A DNA stretch of 7,234 nt from an uncultured Alphaproteobacteria bacterium (GTDB taxonomy: Bacteria; Pseudomonadota; Alphaproteobacteria; Puniceispirillales; Puniceispirillaceae), in the NCBI GenBank assembly GCA_913031555.1, contig CAJWDO010000082.1:1-7234 (forward strand). Direction: 5' to 3'. Below are positions 6,085 to 7,234 of the stretch, in pieces; positions within the stretch are counted from its first letter, which is position 1; each line of letters opens with the position of its first letter. The position numbers were made by a program, and so were the translations under genes. Under the pieces are notes generated by a model, which saw nothing but the letters and a program-made list of their open reading frames with translations, searched no databases and was not told where the DNA came from.

Positions 6085-6525
6085 ATGTCAGATACCGATC
6101 AGAATGCGCCGGAGGCAACCTTCGATGCCGCCGCGGCGCAGGGGCTTCTCGACGAGGTGACAGCCCCCTGGGTGCGGGATCTCGGACTTCGGGTGACCTC
6201 GGTGTCGCCAGCGCAATCCCGCTTTTTTCTGCCATTCAGCGACAGCCTGACACGTGATGCCGGGATGATCTGTGGCCAGGCCATCGTTGCCGCCGCCGAT
6301 ACGGCAATGATCGCGGCGGTCACAGCGTCCATCGGCAGCTATGCGCCGATCACGACGGTGGATATCGCCAGCCGGTTCCTGCGGCCGCTTGGCAATGCCG
6401 GCGGCGATGTCACGGTCGACATTCTGAAGGCCGGTCGGCGGCTGGTTGTCGGGCGAATCACCATCACCGATCATGCCACCGGCAAGCTTGCGGCCGATCT
6501 GACGAGTACCTACGCCCGGCTCTAG
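6085..6525 (+). CDS. PaaI-like hotdog thioesterase with altered HGG motif
   Basis: A 146-residue hotdog-fold protein. The frame is open from a TTG at 6004, but that codon lies in the operator and the extra residues are not domain-like. The ATG at 6085 has AGGGA at 6071-6075 and a GAAG run closer by. Seen: an N-terminal helix, DLGLRVTSVSPAQSRFFLPF (about 32-51), RDAGMICGQAIVAAADTAM (57-75), TTVDIASRFLRPL and a GRRLVVGRITI beta strand. The ADTA aspartate (D72) is kept, but the His-Gly-Gly normally in front of the central helix is replaced by Cys-Gly-Gln (63-65). It may therefore use a different mechanism or bind CoA esters without fast hydrolysis. Being divergent from paaI over a shared operator suggests a joint role in handling an acyl- or aryl-CoA. 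The fold call is strong; the activity is inferred. Confidence 0.82.
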   Translation: MSDTDQNAPEATFDAAAAQGLLDEVTAPWVRDLGLRVTSVSPAQSRFFLPFSDSLTRDAGMICGQAIVAAADTAMIAAVTASIGSYAPITTVDIASRFLRPLGNAGGDVTVDILKAGRRLVVGRITITDHATGKLAADLTSTYARL

Positions 6526-6526
6526 C

Positions 6527-6548
6527 CCAGCTCCATTCCAGCTTCATT
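6527..6548. repeat. Two-copy tandem 11-base repeat
   Basis: CCAGCTCCATT (6527-6537) is followed directly by CCAGCTTCATT (6538-6548), differing at one base. It sits in the short gap between two convergent genes, just after the thioesterase stop. It is non-coding, and I see no terminator-like hairpin in it. Confidence 0.6.
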
Positions 6549-6572
6549 CTGATCCGTGGTCAGGCAGACTGT

Positions 6573-7234
6573 TCACCCCAGCGGCCCGTCGATCAGCTGG
6601 CAGAGCTGGCTGCCCGGGTCGGTCATCGTCTCGATAATGGTGAAATGATTGTGGCCGGCCAGAAGCTGGCAATGGCCGGGCACGCCAAGACCCTGCCAGG
6701 CAAGTGGCAGCAGGGCGTTCTGGCGGATGAATTCGGGGCGCTCATCGGCGCCGGCGACGCATACCAGATCAACATTGGCCAGATCAACATTGGCCAGATC
6801 AACATTGGCCAGATCAACATTGGCACGCGGTCTCTGCAGCGCCGGGCTTTCCTGCACCGACTCGGCATCATCAAGCTGCCAGAGATCATTTTTCGCCAGC
6901 GTCTGAAGCGGCCGCAGATCGTGCAGGCCGCTGATCGACACCACCCTGTCGAGGCGTTCCAGCGCCGCGCTGCCAAGCGTCACATCGCGGCACATCATGC
7001 GGGTGACAAGATGTCCGCCGGCTGAATGTCCGGCAAGCCTGAGTGGTCCGGCCCCGATCTCGCCAAGCCTGGTGACGGCGGCGGCGATTTCCCGTGTGAT
7101 GCCGGAAATTCGGGCCTGCGGTGCCAGCGTGTAGCCGATCATCGCCACGGCCCAGCCGCGGTCCAGCAACCCTGACGCAAGATGCGAGAAATCATCCTTC
7201 GACAGCGCCACCCAGTAACCGCCATGAATGACGC
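6573..7234 (-). CDS. Alpha/beta hydrolase, kynurenine formamidase-like, N-terminus cut by window end
   Basis: The frame runs from TGA (6575-6573) to the window edge. A GTG at 7211 is not taken as start, because VIHGGYW is encoded upstream of it in frame. Seen: the oxyanion motif HGGYW (7226-7212), GHSAGGH with the nucleophile serine at 7025-7023, VSGLHDLRPL, the AGADERPEF loop with a candidate acid Asp at 7 residues past the repeats (6746-6744), and GHNHF with the catalytic His at 6647-6645. HGGYW with SGLHDLRP and NHF is the pattern of arylformamidase-like esterases, which hydrolyse N-formylkynurenine or related esters and amides. Directly before the acid loop are four perfect ANVDL repeats, where relatives have a single such strand. 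Whether the expansion alters activity is unknown. The gene is convergent with the plus-strand thioesterase. Its substrate could also be another small ester. Confidence 0.87.
   Translation of the reverse strand, partial: VIHGGYWVALSKDDFSHLASGLLDRGWAVAMIGYTLAPQARISGITREIAAAVTRLGEIGAGPLRLAGHSAGGHLVTRMMCRDVTLGSAALERLDRVVSISGLHDLRPLQTLAKNDLWQLDDAESVQESPALQRPRANVDLANVDLANVDLANVDLVCVAGADERPEFIRQNALLPLAWQGLGVPGHCQLLAGHNHFTIIETMTDPGSQLCQLIDGPLG
6765..6824. repeat. Four perfect copies of a 15-base tandem repeat inside the hydrolase gene
   Basis: CAGATCAACATTGGC occurs four times with no mismatch (6765-6779, 6780-6794, 6795-6809, 6810-6824). On the coding (minus) strand each unit is GCC AAT GTT GAT CTG, giving ANVDL. 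As the unit is five codons, gain or loss of copies keeps the frame. The complete absence of synonymous differences points to recent expansion. Confidence 0.97.

Noticed and set aside
6765..6824. CRISPR-like repeat array
   Set aside because: The 15-base units are directly adjacent with no spacers and are in frame in a coding gene.
6645..7025. Plus-strand frame encoding INIGQ repeats
   Set aside because: It is opposite the alpha/beta hydrolase. The repeated peptide merely reflects the tandem DNA repeat, which stays open in several frames.

Overview
The window looks like a GC-rich alphaproteobacterial chromosome segment. This is inferred from high GC, codon use and the gene set; no rRNA or marker gene fixes the taxon, so treat it as tentative. 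It holds nine protein genes, two of them cut by the window edges. I see no tRNA, rRNA, CRISPR array, transposase or integrase, and no gene-free stretch longer than about 185 bases.

Left part, plus strand: the C-terminal half of a PuuE-type allantoinase overlaps allA (ureidoglycolate lyase) by four bases. Together they form the lower ureide part of purine catabolism. After a 127-base AT-richer gap comes an EamA/DMT-family membrane transporter with a clear Shine-Dalgarno sequence. Facing it on the minus strand is an 8-oxoguanine-deaminase-like amidohydrolase. Its expected product, urate, enters the pathway that allantoinase and AllA complete. A similar 29-30-base direct repeat lies at both edges of the transporter segment.

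Middle part, minus strand: paaI (hotdog thioesterase), paaK (phenylacetate-CoA ligase family) and a TetR-family regulator run in tight succession and are probably one operon. The amidohydrolase lies 74 bases further downstream and may be a distal member. No ring-oxygenase (paaABCDE) genes are visible, so the real aromatic acid substrate is open.

Right part: a second PaaI-like thioesterase is divergent from paaI. The shared 184-base intergenic region contains a 20-base imperfect palindrome of TetR-operator type. The second thioesterase lacks the usual His-Gly-Gly motif. The window ends in a minus-strand alpha/beta hydrolase of the kynurenine-formamidase type, N-terminally cut, which contains four perfect copies of a 15-base tandem repeat giving (ANVDL)x4.

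Overall this is a catabolic neighbourhood (purine/ureide use plus CoA activation of an aromatic acid), not a defence or mobile region. The observations most worth checking are the in-frame repeat expansion in the hydrolase, the operator between the two thioesterases, the direct repeats around the transporter, and the thioesterase with the altered active site.
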